A stretch of 64,000 nt of DNA from Pseudomonas sp. Irchel 3E20 (GCF_900187645.1 NZ_FYEE01000003.1:122552-186551), one strand, 5' to 3'. Shown: positions 11,220 to 21,364, counted from the stretch's first letter. Numbers and translations: made by a program. The notes: a model not told the origin generated them from the sequence alone.

Positions 11220-11257
11220 GTGTGGGAGCGAGCCTGCTCGCGATGGCGCCCTTACAG
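11220..11257. repeat. REP element between cysNC and the acyltransferase gene
   Basis: TGTGGGAGCGAGCCTGCTCG followed by CGATGGCG, the same REP core that appears at 52.3 kb and 57 kb. Confidence 0.7.
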
Positions 11258-11262
11258 GCGCC

Positions 11263-12168
11263 TCAAGGCTTGGCGGGATACTGGTGATGCAATCGCTCCA
11301 GCAACGCGTCCTTCTCTTCCCATAAGCGGTTGATCCATTGCTGGAACTGCAACCGGTACTCGCCGTCCTGTTCGTAGTTCTTGCCGATGAACTCGGGCGG
11401 GATCTGCACTTCCTCGAAATGCACCACCACCTCCTTGACGTTACCGCACAGCAAATCCCAATAGCCGGGGCGCCCACCGGGGTAGTGGATGGTCACGTTG
11501 ACGATGGATTGGAGCTGTTCGCCCATGGAGTCCAGAACAAAGGCGATACCGCCGGCCTTGGGCTTGAGCAGGTAGCGGAACGGCGACTGCTGCTGGGCAT
11601 GCTTGCTGGGGGTGAAGCGCGTGCCCTCGGCGAAGTTGAACATGCCCACCGGGTTATTGCGGAACTTGGCGCAGGTCTTGCGCGTGGTTTCCAGGTCCTT
11701 GCCCTTTTTTTCCGGGTGTTTTTCCAGGTAGGCCTTGGAGTAACGCTTCATGAACGGAAAGCCCAGGGCCCACCAGGCCAGGCCGATCACCGGGACCCAG
11801 ATCAGCTCTTGCTTGAGGAAGAACTTCAGCGGGCGGATGCGGCGGTTGAGCACGTACTGCAGCACCATGATGTCGACCCAGCTCTGGTGGTTGCTGGTAA
11901 TCAGGTACGAGTGCTGGTAGTCCAGGCCCTGCAACCCCTCTAGGTGCCAGCGGGTGCGGCATACCAGGTCCATCCAGGCTTTGTTGTTGCTGATCCAGGC
12001 TTCGTGGGTGTGGCTCATCAGCCACGCGGTGAAGCGTTGCGTGAGGGCGAACGGCAGCACCTTGAAGATCGCCACGCAGAACAGGAACGAGCACAGCAGG
12101 ATCGTGTTCAGCGCCAGTAAGAGCGAGGCGATCACCCCGCGCACGGGGGCAGGCAGAAATTCCAGCAT
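11263..12168 (-). CDS. YihG-type 1-acyl-glycerophosphate acyltransferase family protein
   Basis: A 301-residue membrane-bound acyltransferase of the PlsC/LPLAT superfamily. Two hydrophobic segments lie near the N-terminus (residues ~8-40). The catalytic HX4D box is SNHQSWVDIM and the acceptor-binding motif is FAEGTRFTP. The stretch EKHPEKKGKDLETTRKTCAKF is typical of the YihG/AGPAT3-5 subgroup, which remodels acyl chains of phosphatidic acid. It abuts pta: its ATG ends at 12168 and the pta stop begins at 12169 on the same strand, so the two are likely one operon. The exact acyl donor and acceptor cannot be read from sequence. Confidence 0.85.
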   Translation of the reverse strand: MLEFLPAPVRGVIASLLLALNTILLCSFLFCVAIFKVLPFALTQRFTAWLMSHTHEAWISNNKAWMDLVCRTRWHLEGLQGLDYQHSYLITSNHQSWVDIMVLQYVLNRRIRPLKFFLKQELIWVPVIGLAWWALGFPFMKRYSKAYLEKHPEKKGKDLETTRKTCAKFRNNPVGMFNFAEGTRFTPSKHAQQQSPFRYLLKPKAGGIAFVLDSMGEQLQSIVNVTIHYPGGRPGYWDLLCGNVKEVVVHFEEVQIPPEFIGKNYEQDGEYRLQFQQWINRLWEEKDALLERLHHQYPAKP

Positions 12169-14268
12169 TTAGGCATCCATAGGTCGGTTGGCCGCTTGAA
12201 TCGCGGTGAGGGCGATGGTGTACACGATGTCATCGACTTGCGCGCCGCGGGGCAGGTCGTTCACCGGTTTGCGCAGGCCTTGCAGCATCGGCCCCAGGCT
12301 GACGCAATCGGCGCTGCGCTGCACCGCCTTGTGGGTGGTGTTGCCGGTGTTGAGGTCGGGGAACACGAACACCGTGGCCTTGCCCGCCACCAGGCTGTTG
12401 GGCGCCAGTTGCCGGGCGACGTGTTCATTGGCGGCGGCGTCGTATTGCAGGGGGCCGTCGATCAGCAGGGTGCTTTGCGCCTCGTGGGCCAGCAGGGTGG
12501 CTTCGCGGACTTTCTCCACTTCCTCGCCACTGGCCGACTCACCGCTGGAATAGCTAATCATCGCCACCCGCGGGGTGATGCCGAACGCGGCGGCAGAGTC
12601 GGCACTTTGCAGGGCGATTTCCGCCAGTTCCGTGGCGCTGGGGTGGGGGTTCATCACGCAGTCGCCGTACACCAGCACCTGGTCGGGGAACAGCATGAAG
12701 AACACCGACGACACCAGGGTACAGCCAGGCGCGGTCTTAATCAGTTGCAGGGCCGGGCGAATGGTATTGGCGGTGGAGTGGATGACCCCGGACACCAAGC
12801 CGTCCACCTCATCGAGCGCCAGCATCATGGTGCCGATTACCACGGTGTCCTCCAGTTGCTGCTCGGCCATGGGGGCGTTCAGGCTTTTGGTTTTGCGCAG
12901 GGCCACCATAGGCTCGACGTAGCGCTCGCGAATCAGGTCCGGGTCGAGAATTTCCAGGCCTTCGGGCAGTTCGATGCCCTGGGCACGGGCCACGGCTTGC
13001 ACATCCTCAGGTTTAGCCAGCAGCACGCAACGGGCTATGCCACGGGCCTGGCAAATGGCCGCGGCTTGTACGGTCAGCGGGTCGCTGCCCTCGGGCAACA
13101 CGATGCGCTTGTTAGCGAGCTGGGCGCGCTGGATCAACTGGTAGCGGAACACCGCCGGGGTGAGGCGCATTTCCCGCGGGGTGCCGCAGCGCTGGTGCAG
13201 CCATTTGGCGTCCAGGTGGCTGGCGACGAAGTCGGTGATGATCTGCGCACGTTCGCGGTCATCGATGGGGATTTCCTTGTTTAAACCGTTCAACTGGTTG
13301 GCGGTGTCGTAGGAACCGGTGCTCACCGACAACACCGGCAACCCGGCCTGCAACGCGCCACGGCACAGGTCCATGATGCGCGGGTCGGGCAGGGTATCGC
13401 TGGTCAGCAGCAGGCCGGCCAGGGGCACGCCGTTGATCGCCGCGAGGCTGACGGCGAGGATGATGTCGTCGCGGTCCCCCGGGGTCACCACCAGCACGCC
13501 GGGCTTGAGCAGCTCCACGGTGTTGCGCATGGTGCGCGCGCAAATGATGATTTTGCTCATGCGCCGGGTTTCGTAGTCCCCGGCGTTGAGCACCTGGGCG
13601 CCCAACAGGTCGGCCACGTCGCGGGTGCGCGGGGCATTAAGTTCGGGTTGGAACGGAATGCAGCCCAGCAGGCGGAAATCGCCACTGCGCAGCAACGGCG
13701 AATGTTCCTTCAGGCGCGCGGCGAAGGCCTCCATGCTTTCGTCGGTTTTCACCTTATTGAGGATCACCCCCAACACTTTCGGGTCTTTCGGCCCGCCGAA
13801 CAGTTGGGCCTGCAACTCCACGCGCCCGGAGAGTTCGGTGAGCACTTCGTTTTCCGGGGCCGAAACCAGGATCACCTCGGCATCCAGGCTCTTGGCCAGG
13901 TGCAGGTTGACCCGTGCGGCATAGCTGGCGCTGCGGGTCGGCACCATGCCTTCGACCACCAGCACGTCCTTGCCCACGGCCGCTTGCTGGTAAAGGGTGA
14001 TGATTTCTTCCAGCAGCTCATCGAGCTGGCCATCGCCCAGCATCCGCTCGACATGGGCCAGGCCCAGGGGCTGCGGCGGTTTCAGGCCGTGGGTGCGGGC
14101 CACCAGTTCGGTGGAGCGCTCCGGGCCAGTGTCGCCTGGGTGGGGCTGGGCGATGGGTTTGAAGAAGCCGACTTTCAGCCCGGCCCGTTCGAGGGTGCGC
14201 ACCAGCCCGAGGCTGATGGAGGTCAGGCCCACGCCAAAATCGGTGGGTGCGATAAAAAAAGTTTGCAT
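12169..14268 (-). CDS. pta: Phosphate acetyltransferase Pta
   Basis: A 699-residue long-form Pta that interconverts acetyl-CoA and acetyl phosphate. The order is an N-terminal P-loop-like dethiobiotin-synthetase fold (MQTFFIAPTDFGVGLTSISL), a middle DRTGG domain (TPGDRDDIILAVSLAA), and the C-terminal PTA_PTB catalytic domain from about residue 370 (RIVLPEGSDPLTVQAAA; the TSSVFFML-like segment and NDLPRGAQVDDIVYTIALTA at the end). The ORF remains open to 14379, but the family start is MQTFF at 14268. No ackA is in the window; in many pseudomonads it lies next to pta, so its absence on the upstream side is notable. Confidence 0.95.
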   Translation of the reverse strand: MQTFFIAPTDFGVGLTSISLGLVRTLERAGLKVGFFKPIAQPHPGDTGPERSTELVARTHGLKPPQPLGLAHVERMLGDGQLDELLEEIITLYQQAAVGKDVLVVEGMVPTRSASYAARVNLHLAKSLDAEVILVSAPENEVLTELSGRVELQAQLFGGPKDPKVLGVILNKVKTDESMEAFAARLKEHSPLLRSGDFRLLGCIPFQPELNAPRTRDVADLLGAQVLNAGDYETRRMSKIIICARTMRNTVELLKPGVLVVTPGDRDDIILAVSLAAINGVPLAGLLLTSDTLPDPRIMDLCRGALQAGLPVLSVSTGSYDTANQLNGLNKEIPIDDRERAQIITDFVASHLDAKWLHQRCGTPREMRLTPAVFRYQLIQRAQLANKRIVLPEGSDPLTVQAAAICQARGIARCVLLAKPEDVQAVARAQGIELPEGLEILDPDLIRERYVEPMVALRKTKSLNAPMAEQQLEDTVVIGTMMLALDEVDGLVSGVIHSTANTIRPALQLIKTAPGCTLVSSVFFMLFPDQVLVYGDCVMNPHPSATELAEIALQSADSAAAFGITPRVAMISYSSGESASGEEVEKVREATLLAHEAQSTLLIDGPLQYDAAANEHVARQLAPNSLVAGKATVFVFPDLNTGNTTHKAVQRSADCVSLGPMLQGLRKPVNDLPRGAQVDDIVYTIALTAIQAANRPMDA

Positions 14269-14326
14269 GCGGATTCTCGGAAGTTGCATGGCGGGCGCTG
14301 GCCTATAACTGGCCATTTGCCGGGTA

Positions 14327-14545
14327 TCAGGCGCTAAGGTTATCGCTAACCGGGCCTTGAGCACACCAACCGCAGTCAAAGGGCTGGCCTATTTTTGCCT
14401 GGCGCGCGTGCGCATCCTCGACCCAGGCCCGCGATTGCCAGGGCGGTTGGTGGCGCAGGTGCTGGCTATGGCCGCACGACAGCAGCGCAACCCAGTGGCC
14501 ATCTTCGTCCTGATGAAAACCGCTGACCGTACTGCCCCCTGGCAT
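14327..14545 (-). CDS. DUF3565 domain protein
   Basis: A 72-residue cytoplasmic protein with SGFHQDEDGHWVALLSCGHS and the late KIGQPFDCGWC: the DUF3565 family, with Cys/His pairs suggesting a metal site. Function unknown. The ORF could extend to an ATG at 14635, but that start overlaps the slyD start codon on the other strand, so MPGGSTVSGF at 14545 is preferred. It lies 58 bases upstream of pta on the same strand and could be co-transcribed. Confidence 0.7.
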   Translation of the reverse strand: MPGGSTVSGFHQDEDGHWVALLSCGHSQHLRHQPPWQSRAWVEDAHARQAKIGQPFDCGWCAQGPVSDNLSA

Positions 14546-14633
14546 CGGCCGTTTGTCCGGGTTGTGGTCGCTTTCGCTCGTTTGCTTCGCTAAACTTGCC
14601 CGTTCTTCATTCTTATGCAAAAGGTCTCGCCCC

Positions 14634-15119
14634 ATGCTGATCGCCGCCAATAAGGCTGTCTCCATCGACTATACCCTGACCAACGACGCTGGTGAGGTCA
14701 TCGACAGCTCAGCCGGCGGCGCGCCGCTGGTCTACCTGCAAGGCGCAGGCAACATCATCCCGGGCCTGGAAAAAGCCCTCGATGGCAAGAGCGTCGGTGA
14801 TGAACTGACCGTGGCCGTTGAACCTGAAGATGCCTACGGCGAATACGCTGCCGAACTGGTCAGCACCCTGAGCCGCAGCATGTTCGAAGGCGTCGACGAG
14901 CTGGAAGTGGGCATGCAGTTCCACGCGTCGGCACCGGATGGCCAGATGCAGATCGTCACCATCCGCGACCTGGACGGCGACGACGTGACCGTTGACGGCA
15001 ACCACCCATTGGCCGGCCAGCGTTTGACCTTCCAGGTCAAGATCGTTGATATCCGTGATGCCAGCGAAGAAGAAATCGCCCATGGTCACGTGCATGGCGA
15101 AGGCGGTCATCACCACTGA
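14634..15119 (+). CDS. slyD: SlyD-type FKBP peptidyl-prolyl isomerase
   Basis: A 161-residue FKBP-type isomerase and chaperone. The FKBP core (DYTLTNDAGEVIDSS, GAGNIIPGLEKALDGK) is split by the insert-in-flap domain (about residues 65-125) seen in SlyD. The tail ends EIAHGHVHGEGGHHH, a short histidine-rich end fit for metal binding but lacking the long Cys/His tail of E. coli SlyD. The ORF is open from 14553; MLIAANKAVSIDYTLT at 14634 matches the family. A terminator follows. Confidence 0.9.
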   Translation: MLIAANKAVSIDYTLTNDAGEVIDSSAGGAPLVYLQGAGNIIPGLEKALDGKSVGDELTVAVEPEDAYGEYAAELVSTLSRSMFEGVDELEVGMQFHASAPDGQMQIVTIRDLDGDDVTVDGNHPLAGQRLTFQVKIVDIRDASEEEIAHGHVHGEGGHHH

Positions 15120-15146
15120 TTTTGTGGGCTAAGCTCACTGATCTGG

Positions 15147-15170
15147 AAAGGCGCCCGAGGGCGCCTTTTT
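15147..15170 (+). terminator. Terminator after slyD
   Basis: AAAGGCGCCC pairs with GGGCGCCTTTT around a two-base CGA turn, ending in a T run. Confidence 0.85.
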
Positions 15171-15242
15171 AGTCGGTGGCAGTTGGCGATGGTGAACGCT
15201 GTCGGCAGGTTTCAAGAAAACACGGGAATTTTGGAGTTCGCC

Positions 15243-15725
15243 ATGAGTGCTTTTCACGACCTTAATCTCACCGCCCTGGACGGCAAGGCCCTTCCTCTGA
15301 CGCCGCTCAAGGGGCAAGTCGTGCTGGTGGTCAACGTCGCCTCCAAGTGCGGGTTGACGCCTCAGTACGCAGCGCTGGAAAACCTCTACCAGCAATTCAA
15401 GGGCCAGGGTTTCAGTGTGCTGGGCGTGCCGTGCAACCAGTTTGCCGGGCAGGAGCCGGGCACGGGCCAAGAGATCCAGGATTTCTGCAGCCTCAACTAC
15501 GGCGTGAGCTTCCCGCTGGCCGGCAAGCTGGACGTTAACGGGCCGGAACGCCATCAGCTGTATCGCCTGCTGGCGGGCGAGGGCGCGGAGTTTCCGGGGG
15601 ACATCACCTGGAACTTCGAGAAATTCCTCGTCGGCAAGGACGGCCGCGTCTTGGCGCGTTTCTCGCCGCGCACCGCACCGGATGATGTGAGCGTGGTGCA
15701 GGCCATCGAAAAAGCCCTGGCCTGA
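15243..15725 (+). CDS. Glutathione peroxidase
   Basis: A 160-residue thiol peroxidase of the GPx family (BtuE/Gpx-like) that reduces peroxides. The peroxidatic residue is cysteine (about 36, in NVASKCGLTPQYAAL), not selenocysteine. The conserved Gln (CNQFAGQEPG) and Trp-Asn (ITWNFEKFLV) of the catalytic tetrad are present. TTGGAG lies 8 bases before ATG 15243; an upstream in-frame ATG at 15183 would add 20 residues not typical of the family. Confidence 0.92.
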   Translation: MSAFHDLNLTALDGKALPLTPLKGQVVLVVNVASKCGLTPQYAALENLYQQFKGQGFSVLGVPCNQFAGQEPGTGQEIQDFCSLNYGVSFPLAGKLDVNGPERHQLYRLLAGEGAEFPGDITWNFEKFLVGKDGRVLARFSPRTAPDDVSVVQAIEKALA

Positions 15726-15882
15726 TGGCGTGCACGGCGGGAGGCGGCGCGCTCGCGCCGAACCTCGCCTGCGCTTACTTGTAGGCTTCTACCCCTTAAT
15801 CACCGGAATCAATAGTGCTGTTCAGTGCTGTGATGGCTCCATATTATTGCCGTCATAAAATCCTGTGCGTGCGGAGAATGCG

Positions 15883-16986
15883 ATGCCTGTCCAAGCCTTG
15901 TTCAAACCCTTTCAGCTCGGCTCCCTGGAGCTGCCGACCCGCGTGGTGATGGCGCCCATGACCCGTTCGTTCTCGCCCGGCGGCGTGCCCAATTCCAAAG
16001 TTATCGAGTACTACCGCCGCCGCGCCGCGGCCGGCGTGGGCCTCATCATTACCGAGGGCACTACCGTTGGGCACAAGGCCTCCAACGGCTACCCGAACGT
16101 GCCGCATTTCTATGGCGACGCGGCCCTGGCCGGGTGGAAGAAAGTCGTGGACGCGGTGCACGCCGAGGGCGGCAAGATCGTTCCGCAGTTGTGGCACGTG
16201 GGCAGCGTGCGTCGCATCGGCACCGAGCCGGACGCCAGCGTGCCGGCCTATGGCCCGATGGAAAAACTCAAGGACGGCCAGGTGGTGGTCCACGGCATGA
16301 CGAAGCAAGACATCCAGGACGTGATCGGCGCCTTCGCCCAGGCCGCCAAGGATGCCCAGAGCATCGGCATGGACGGCGTGGAAATCCACGGCGCCCATGG
16401 TTACCTGGTGGACCAGTTCTTCTGGGAGGGCAGCAACCAGCGCACCGACGAATACGGTGGCAACCTGGCCAATCGCTCGCGTTTTGCCATTGAACTGATT
16501 CAGGCCGTGCGTGCGGCGGTCGGTAAGGATTTCCCGATCATCCTGCGGTTTTCCCAGTGGAAGCAGCAGGATTACACCGCTCGCCTGGTGCAAACCCCCG
16601 AGGCGCTGGCGGAGTTTCTCCAGCCGTTGTCCGACGCCGGGGTGGATATTTTCCACTGCTCGACGCGGCGGTTCTGGGAGCCGGAATTCGAAGGCTCTGA
16701 CCTCAACCTGGCCGGTTGGACCCGGCAACTGACCGGCAAACCGACCATCACCGTGGGCAGCGTGGGCCTGGACGGCGAATTCCTGCAATTTATGGTCAAC
16801 ACCGACAAAGTCGCCCAACCGGCGAGCCTGGAAAAACTCCTGGAACGCCTGAACAACGACGAGTTCGACCTGGTAGCCGTGGGCCGCGCCCTGCTGGTGG
16901 ACCCGGACTGGGCTGTGAAAGTGCGCGAAGGCCGCGAGCAGGACATCCTGCCGTTCAGCCGCGAAGCCCTGATGAGCCTGGTTTAA
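15883..16986 (+). CDS. NADH:flavin oxidoreductase / Old Yellow Enzyme family (XenB-like)
   Basis: A 367-residue FMN-dependent TIM-barrel enzyme that reduces activated alkenes such as enones or nitro compounds. Visible motifs are RVVMAPMTRSFSPGGVP at the FMN site, EIHGAHGYLVDQFFWEGSN (catalytic and structural segment), the NQRTDEYGGNLANRSRF block, and VAVGRALLVDPDW (phosphate binding). GGAG precedes ATG 15883. Its 3' end overlaps the end of the convergent glycosyltransferase by 32 bases. Physiological substrate unknown. Confidence 0.88.
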   Translation: MPVQALFKPFQLGSLELPTRVVMAPMTRSFSPGGVPNSKVIEYYRRRAAAGVGLIITEGTTVGHKASNGYPNVPHFYGDAALAGWKKVVDAVHAEGGKIVPQLWHVGSVRRIGTEPDASVPAYGPMEKLKDGQVVVHGMTKQDIQDVIGAFAQAAKDAQSIGMDGVEIHGAHGYLVDQFFWEGSNQRTDEYGGNLANRSRFAIELIQAVRAAVGKDFPIILRFSQWKQQDYTARLVQTPEALAEFLQPLSDAGVDIFHCSTRRFWEPEFEGSDLNLAGWTRQLTGKPTITVGSVGLDGEFLQFMVNTDKVAQPASLEKLLERLNNDEFDLVAVGRALLVDPDWAVKVREGREQDILPFSREALMSLV

Positions 16987-18181
16987 GGGCGTCCGGGGTG
17001 GCGTTCCCCGCGCCACCCTCAAGGGCCGCCACACCCTTGGCCGACGCACTCGCCGCGCGCAAATACCCTTCCAACTGTTCGATCACTGCCGGCCAGCCTT
17101 GGCGGCCGGCGTGTTGCCGGGCATTGAGGCGCACTCGGCGCAGGCTTTCGCGCTCTTCCAGCAACCAGGCCGCCGCATCGCAGAACGCCGCCTCGTCGCC
17201 GGGCATCGCCAGCACGCCGTTGTAGCCGTGGCGAATATGCTGGGCGGCGGCAGCCTGGTCATACGCCACCACACCCAGGCCTGAAGCCAGGGCTTCGAGC
17301 ACGACGTTGCCGAAGGTCTCGGTGAGGCTGGGGAACAAAAATACGTCCCCCGAGGCGTAGTGCTCGGCCAGTGCCTCGCCGCATTGCGCACCACAGAACA
17401 CGGCATCGGGCAGGTCTTTTTCCAGCGAGCCACGCTGCGGCCCATCGCCCACCAGGATCAACCTCATGGGCCGCTGTGGATAACTGCTGCACAGGGTCGC
17501 GAAGCAGCGTTGCAGCAGGCCGAGGTTTTTTTCCGGGGCCAGGCGCCCGATGTAAATCACCGCGATATCGTCGTTCTCCAGGCCCCACTGGCGGCGCAGC
17601 TCATCGCGGCGTTTGGCCGGGTTGAACAGGTGGCTGTCCACACCGCGAGTAAGCAGGGCCAAACGCTCGAAGTGGCGCCGTGCCAACTCCAGGTGTTGGC
17701 TGAGGCTGGGCACCAGGGTCAGGTGCGAGCGGTTGTGGAACCCGCGCAGGTAGTGGGTCAGCAGGCGGCTCAGTGGCCCCAGGCCATACAGGCGCGAATA
17801 CTGCTGGAAATTGGTATGAAAGCCGCTGACCACCGCTATCCCCAGGCGCCGCGCCGCGCGTAGGGCCGACAGCCCCAGCGGGCCTTCGGTGGCGATGTAC
17901 AGCACATCCGGGCGTTGGCGTTTCCAGCGGCGCAGCAGCTTGTGCATCGACGATTGCCCCCACTGCAATCCCGGGTAACCCGGCAGCGGCCAGCCCCGGC
18001 AGAGCATGAGGAGCTCGTCGTTGGGGCGGTTGTGGTCAGCGGGTTGGCGCGGGCGGACCAACTCAATGCGATGACCGCGCGCGCGCAAGCCATCGCAGAA
18101 GTGGGCCAGGGTGCTGGCCACGCCGTTGATTTCCGGGGGGAAGGTTTCGGTAACCAGGGTGATGCGTAGGGCGGCTGTCAT
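16955..18181 (-). CDS. GT4-family glycosyltransferase
   Basis: A 408-residue GT-B fold glycosyltransferase. The N-terminal TETFPPEINGVASTLAHF is typical of GT4 mannosyl or glucosyl transferases acting on lipids. The EX7E motif is TETFGNVVLEAL, followed by ASGLGVVAYD. YIGRLAPEKNLGLL marks the donor domain. No membrane span is obvious. The last ~10 codons read antisense into the end of the oxidoreductase gene, so its C-terminal tail is not conserved. Donor and acceptor unknown; membrane glycolipid synthesis is a fair guess from family relatives. Confidence 0.85.
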   Translation of the reverse strand: MTAALRITLVTETFPPEINGVASTLAHFCDGLRARGHRIELVRPRQPADHNRPNDELLMLCRGWPLPGYPGLQWGQSSMHKLLRRWKRQRPDVLYIATEGPLGLSALRAARRLGIAVVSGFHTNFQQYSRLYGLGPLSRLLTHYLRGFHNRSHLTLVPSLSQHLELARRHFERLALLTRGVDSHLFNPAKRRDELRRQWGLENDDIAVIYIGRLAPEKNLGLLQRCFATLCSSYPQRPMRLILVGDGPQRGSLEKDLPDAVFCGAQCGEALAEHYASGDVFLFPSLTETFGNVVLEALASGLGVVAYDQAAAAQHIRHGYNGVLAMPGDEAAFCDAAAWLLEERESLRRVRLNARQHAGRQGWPAVIEQLEGYLRAASASAKGVAALEGGAGNATPDALKPGSSGLRG

Positions 18182-18247
18182 GGCCTGAGTGTCACCCCGG
18201 GCCATGTCGTGCAGATGTCAGTGCGGTGATGGATTTATGACGCCGGT

Positions 18248-19003
18248 TCAGCCTTGGTGGGTAGGCAGGTTCTCGGCGCCGCGCTCGCGCACCCAGAACA
18301 GTGTGGCGCCGGCCACGGCAGCCGGCATCATCAGGATGTTGACCACCGGAATCAGCAGCGCCACGTAGACGATGCCGCCGAAGCCCAGGCTCTGCCAGCG
18401 CTTCTCGCGTAGCCAGGCGAGCATTTCATTCCAGCCCAGCTTGTGGTTGTCCGCCGGGTAGTCGATGTACTGGATGGCCATCATCCACACGCCAAACAGC
18501 AGCCACAGCGGCGCGGCGATCAGGTTGACCACGGGGATGAACGAGAGGATGAGCAGCGCGAGGGCCCGGGGCAGGAAGTAGCCCAGCTTGCGCATTTCCC
18601 GCGCCAGGGTGCGTGGCACCATGGCGAACAACTCGCCCCAACTGAAGGCCGGGAAGTCATCGGTGCCGCGCACCACCACTTCGACTTTCTCCGCGAGGAA
18701 ACCGTTGAACGGCGCGGCGATGATGTTGGCCAGCATCGTGAAGCTGAAAAACACCATCAGCACCACCAGCACCACGAACAAGGGCCACAGCACATAGCTG
18801 AGGAAACTCAGCCAGTCGGGCAGCGACGGCATCAGCGTATCGACCCACAGGCTGAAGTAATGGCCGGCCAGGTAGATCAATCCGACGAACAGCACCAGGT
18901 TGATGAGCAGCGGCAACAGGACGAACAGGCGCAGGCCCGGGCTCAAGACCAGTTTCAGGCCTTCGCGCAGGTATTGCGGGCCGGACAGAACGGGGGCGGG
19001 CAT
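18248..19003 (-). CDS. cysZ: Sulfate transporter CysZ
   Basis: A 251-residue inner-membrane protein with four long hydrophobic stretches (about 27-50, 68-95, 145-170, 205-235). CysZ takes up sulfate at low concentration for cysteine synthesis. Recognisable blocks are [20 protein letters not shown] at the start and [15 protein letters not shown]. The ORF extends upstream to 19096, but [15 protein letters not shown] at 19003 is the family start. It is functionally linked to cysD/cysNC earlier in the window and is divergent from trxB. Confidence 0.9.
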   Translation of the reverse strand: MPAPVLSGPQYLREGLKLVLSPGLRLFVLLPLLINLVLFVGLIYLAGHYFSLWVDTLMPSLPDWLSFLSYVLWPLFVVLVVLMVFFSFTMLANIIAAPFNGFLAEKVEVVVRGTDDFPAFSWGELFAMVPRTLAREMRKLGYFLPRALALLILSFIPVVNLIAAPLWLLFGVWMMAIQYIDYPADNHKLGWNEMLAWLREKRWQSLGFGGIVYVALLIPVVNILMMPAAVAGATLFWVRERGAENLPTHQG

Positions 19004-19087
19004 AAAGGGTTCCTTGCAGTGAGAAAACGCGCCGACCTTACCGGCTTTGCCCCGGGGGTGAAAGCACAGTGATGGCCTCGACATTAG

Positions 19088-19123
19088 CTGTAACAAAGGG
19101 GCTGTTAAACAGAGGCGTTACAG
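19088..19123. promoter_or_regulatory. Nested palindromes between cysZ and trxB (operator candidate)
   Basis: An outer inverted repeat CTGTAAC (19088-19094) / GTTACAG (19117-19123) encloses a second perfect one, CTGTT-A-AACAG. It lies in the 313-base gap between divergent cysZ and trxB, the rest of which holds no gene. I do not recognise the regulator. Confidence 0.45.
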
Positions 19124-19313
19124 ATAGAGACCACCTATGAGCTGGATTGTTAAACCGTATTTCCTTAATCTTCCCCCCCTCGATACGCTGCACCCACTAT
19201 TTTTCAGGGCTGCCGGTTTCAAGCCTTCCCCAAGCGCTTTGGCAACCCTTTTTTTATTTCCGCAGGTTTATCGGTTCCGTGCCCTTGCTGCCCGAACCGA
19301 TCAATAGGAGTGA

Positions 19314-20279
<966 letters not shown>

Positions 20280-20291
20280 GGCGCTGCAACG

Positions 20292-20326
20292 AAAAAACCG
20301 GCTTGAGTTTCAGGCCGGTTTTTTTA
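20292..20326 (+). terminator. Terminator after trxB
   Basis: ACCGGC/GCCGGT stem with a loop of TTGAGTTTCAG type, A run before and eight T after; it can act in both directions. Confidence 0.85.
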
Positions 20327-20344
20327 TGCCTGTAAGGGCCGGGT

Positions 20345-20683
20345 TCAGCGCCGGCTCAGGGGCGGGGCGGTGAACTGTACGCCAGCCAAACCATGGGCGA
20401 TCAATGCACGGATATTGCCGTGGTCGTTGCCTTCGGGCGTGGCCAGGACCGAACGGTAGTGCTCGCCAAAGGCCAGCAGCGCATGCTGGTCGCTCAAACC
20501 TTCAAGCAAGGCCAGGCCCAGGGTCTTGCACGAGCCTTCGTTCTGCCCGGCGGCATTTGCTACGCCACCGTTGGTGAAGGCCTGGGGCTGGTAGTCGTAG
20601 CCCGCGGCGATAAAGGCCAGGGTGTCGGCGAAGGCGTGCGCGCCGCTGTCGAGGCTGGCACGCAGGGTGTCGAGGTCAGTCAT
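20345..20683 (-). CDS. HopJ-family protein
   Basis: A 112-residue protein with DTLAFIAAGYDYQPQAFTNG and NEGSCKTLGLALLEGLS, the HopJ domain. HopJ was named as a putative type III effector in P. syringae, but the family is widespread in bacteria without such systems and here sits among metabolic genes, so a virulence role is doubtful; it has no recognised activity. Its start overlaps the end of the DUF1244 gene by 8 bases, so the pair is translationally coupled. Confidence 0.85.
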   Translation of the reverse strand: MTDLDTLRASLDSGAHAFADTLAFIAAGYDYQPQAFTNGGVANAAGQNEGSCKTLGLALLEGLSDQHALLAFGEHYRSVLATPEGNDHGNIRALIAHGLAGVQFTAPPLSRR

Positions 20684-20972
20684 GGGTTTTTCCTTTGGCG
20701 AACGCCGCTTGCTGCTCGGCGCTGGCTTCTTTCTGGTATTGGCTTTTCCACTGGGCGTACGGCATGCCGTACACCACTTCGCGGGCGTCATCGAGGCTGA
20801 CCTCGATCTGGCGCTCGTCGGCCTCGGCCTTGTACCACTTGGACAGGCAGTTGCGGCAGAACCCGGCGAGGTTCATCAGGTCGATGTTCTGCACATCCTT
20901 GCGGCTGTCCAGGTGCGCCACCAATCGACGAAAGGCGGCGGCTTCGAGTTCCAGGCGTTCTTGAGGAGACAT
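20676..20972 (-). CDS. DUF1244 domain protein
   Basis: A 98-residue cytoplasmic protein. NLAGFCRNCLSKWY and EVSLDDAREVVYGMPYAQWK identify the DUF1244 family, with a CxxC pair (about 39 and 42) that may bind metal. Function unknown. It lies 20 bases after folX on the same strand, has GGAG just before its ATG, and overlaps the HopJ gene. Its constant association with folX and HopJ in Pseudomonas suggests one operon. Confidence 0.85.
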   Translation of the reverse strand: MSPQERLELEAAAFRRLVAHLDSRKDVQNIDLMNLAGFCRNCLSKWYKAEADERQIEVSLDDAREVVYGMPYAQWKSQYQKEASAEQQAAFAKGKTHD

Positions 20973-20992
20973 AGGGGCAGGGTCCGGGAGGG

Positions 20993-21364
20993 TTAACGGC
21001 TGGCCGCCAGGGTGATCGACACCGACTCGGCAAAGCGCAGGGCATGGGGTTTGTCCACTTCGACTTCGGCGTACAGCACCGAGGCGTTTTGCATCACCAG
21101 GTCCAGCAGTTCCTGGGTCATGCGCTCGAGCAGGGCAAAGCGGTTGCCCTCGACGTGGGCGATGATGGCCTTGGTGATGGTGCGGTAGTTCAGGGCGTGG
21201 TCGATATCGTTGTCGCGCACGGCATCCTGGGCGGCGTAGAGAATGGTCAGGTTAATCAGCACATCCTGCTTGTTGAGGATTTCGTCCTCATTGATGCCGA
21301 TAAAGGTGCGCAGGCGCAGGTCCTTGACGCGGATGCGGGCCATTGCTGGTTGTAGTTGTGGCAT
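20993..21364 (-). CDS. folX: Dihydroneopterin triphosphate 2'-epimerase FolX
   Basis: A 123-residue tunnelling-fold protein of the FolB/FolX family that epimerises dihydroneopterin triphosphate to the monapterin form. [20 protein letters not shown] and NYRTITKAI match FolX rather than FolB, and its place between folE and FolM supports this. GGAG lies upstream of [11 protein letters not shown]. Two bases separate it from the folE stop. Confidence 0.9.
   Translation of the reverse strand: MPQLQPAMARIRVKDLRLRTFIGINEDEILNKQDVLINLTILYAAQDAVRDNDIDHALNYRTITKAIIAHVEGNRFALLERMTQELLDLVMQNASVLYAEVEVDKPHALRFAESVSITLAASR

Noticed and set aside
15243..15725. Selenoprotein form of glutathione peroxidase
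   Set aside because: The active-site codon is Cys (TGC), with no in-frame TGA.
20345..20683. HopJ as a type III secretion effector
   Set aside because: The gene sits in a pterin operon and no secretion genes are near; the family is widespread and housekeeping-like.
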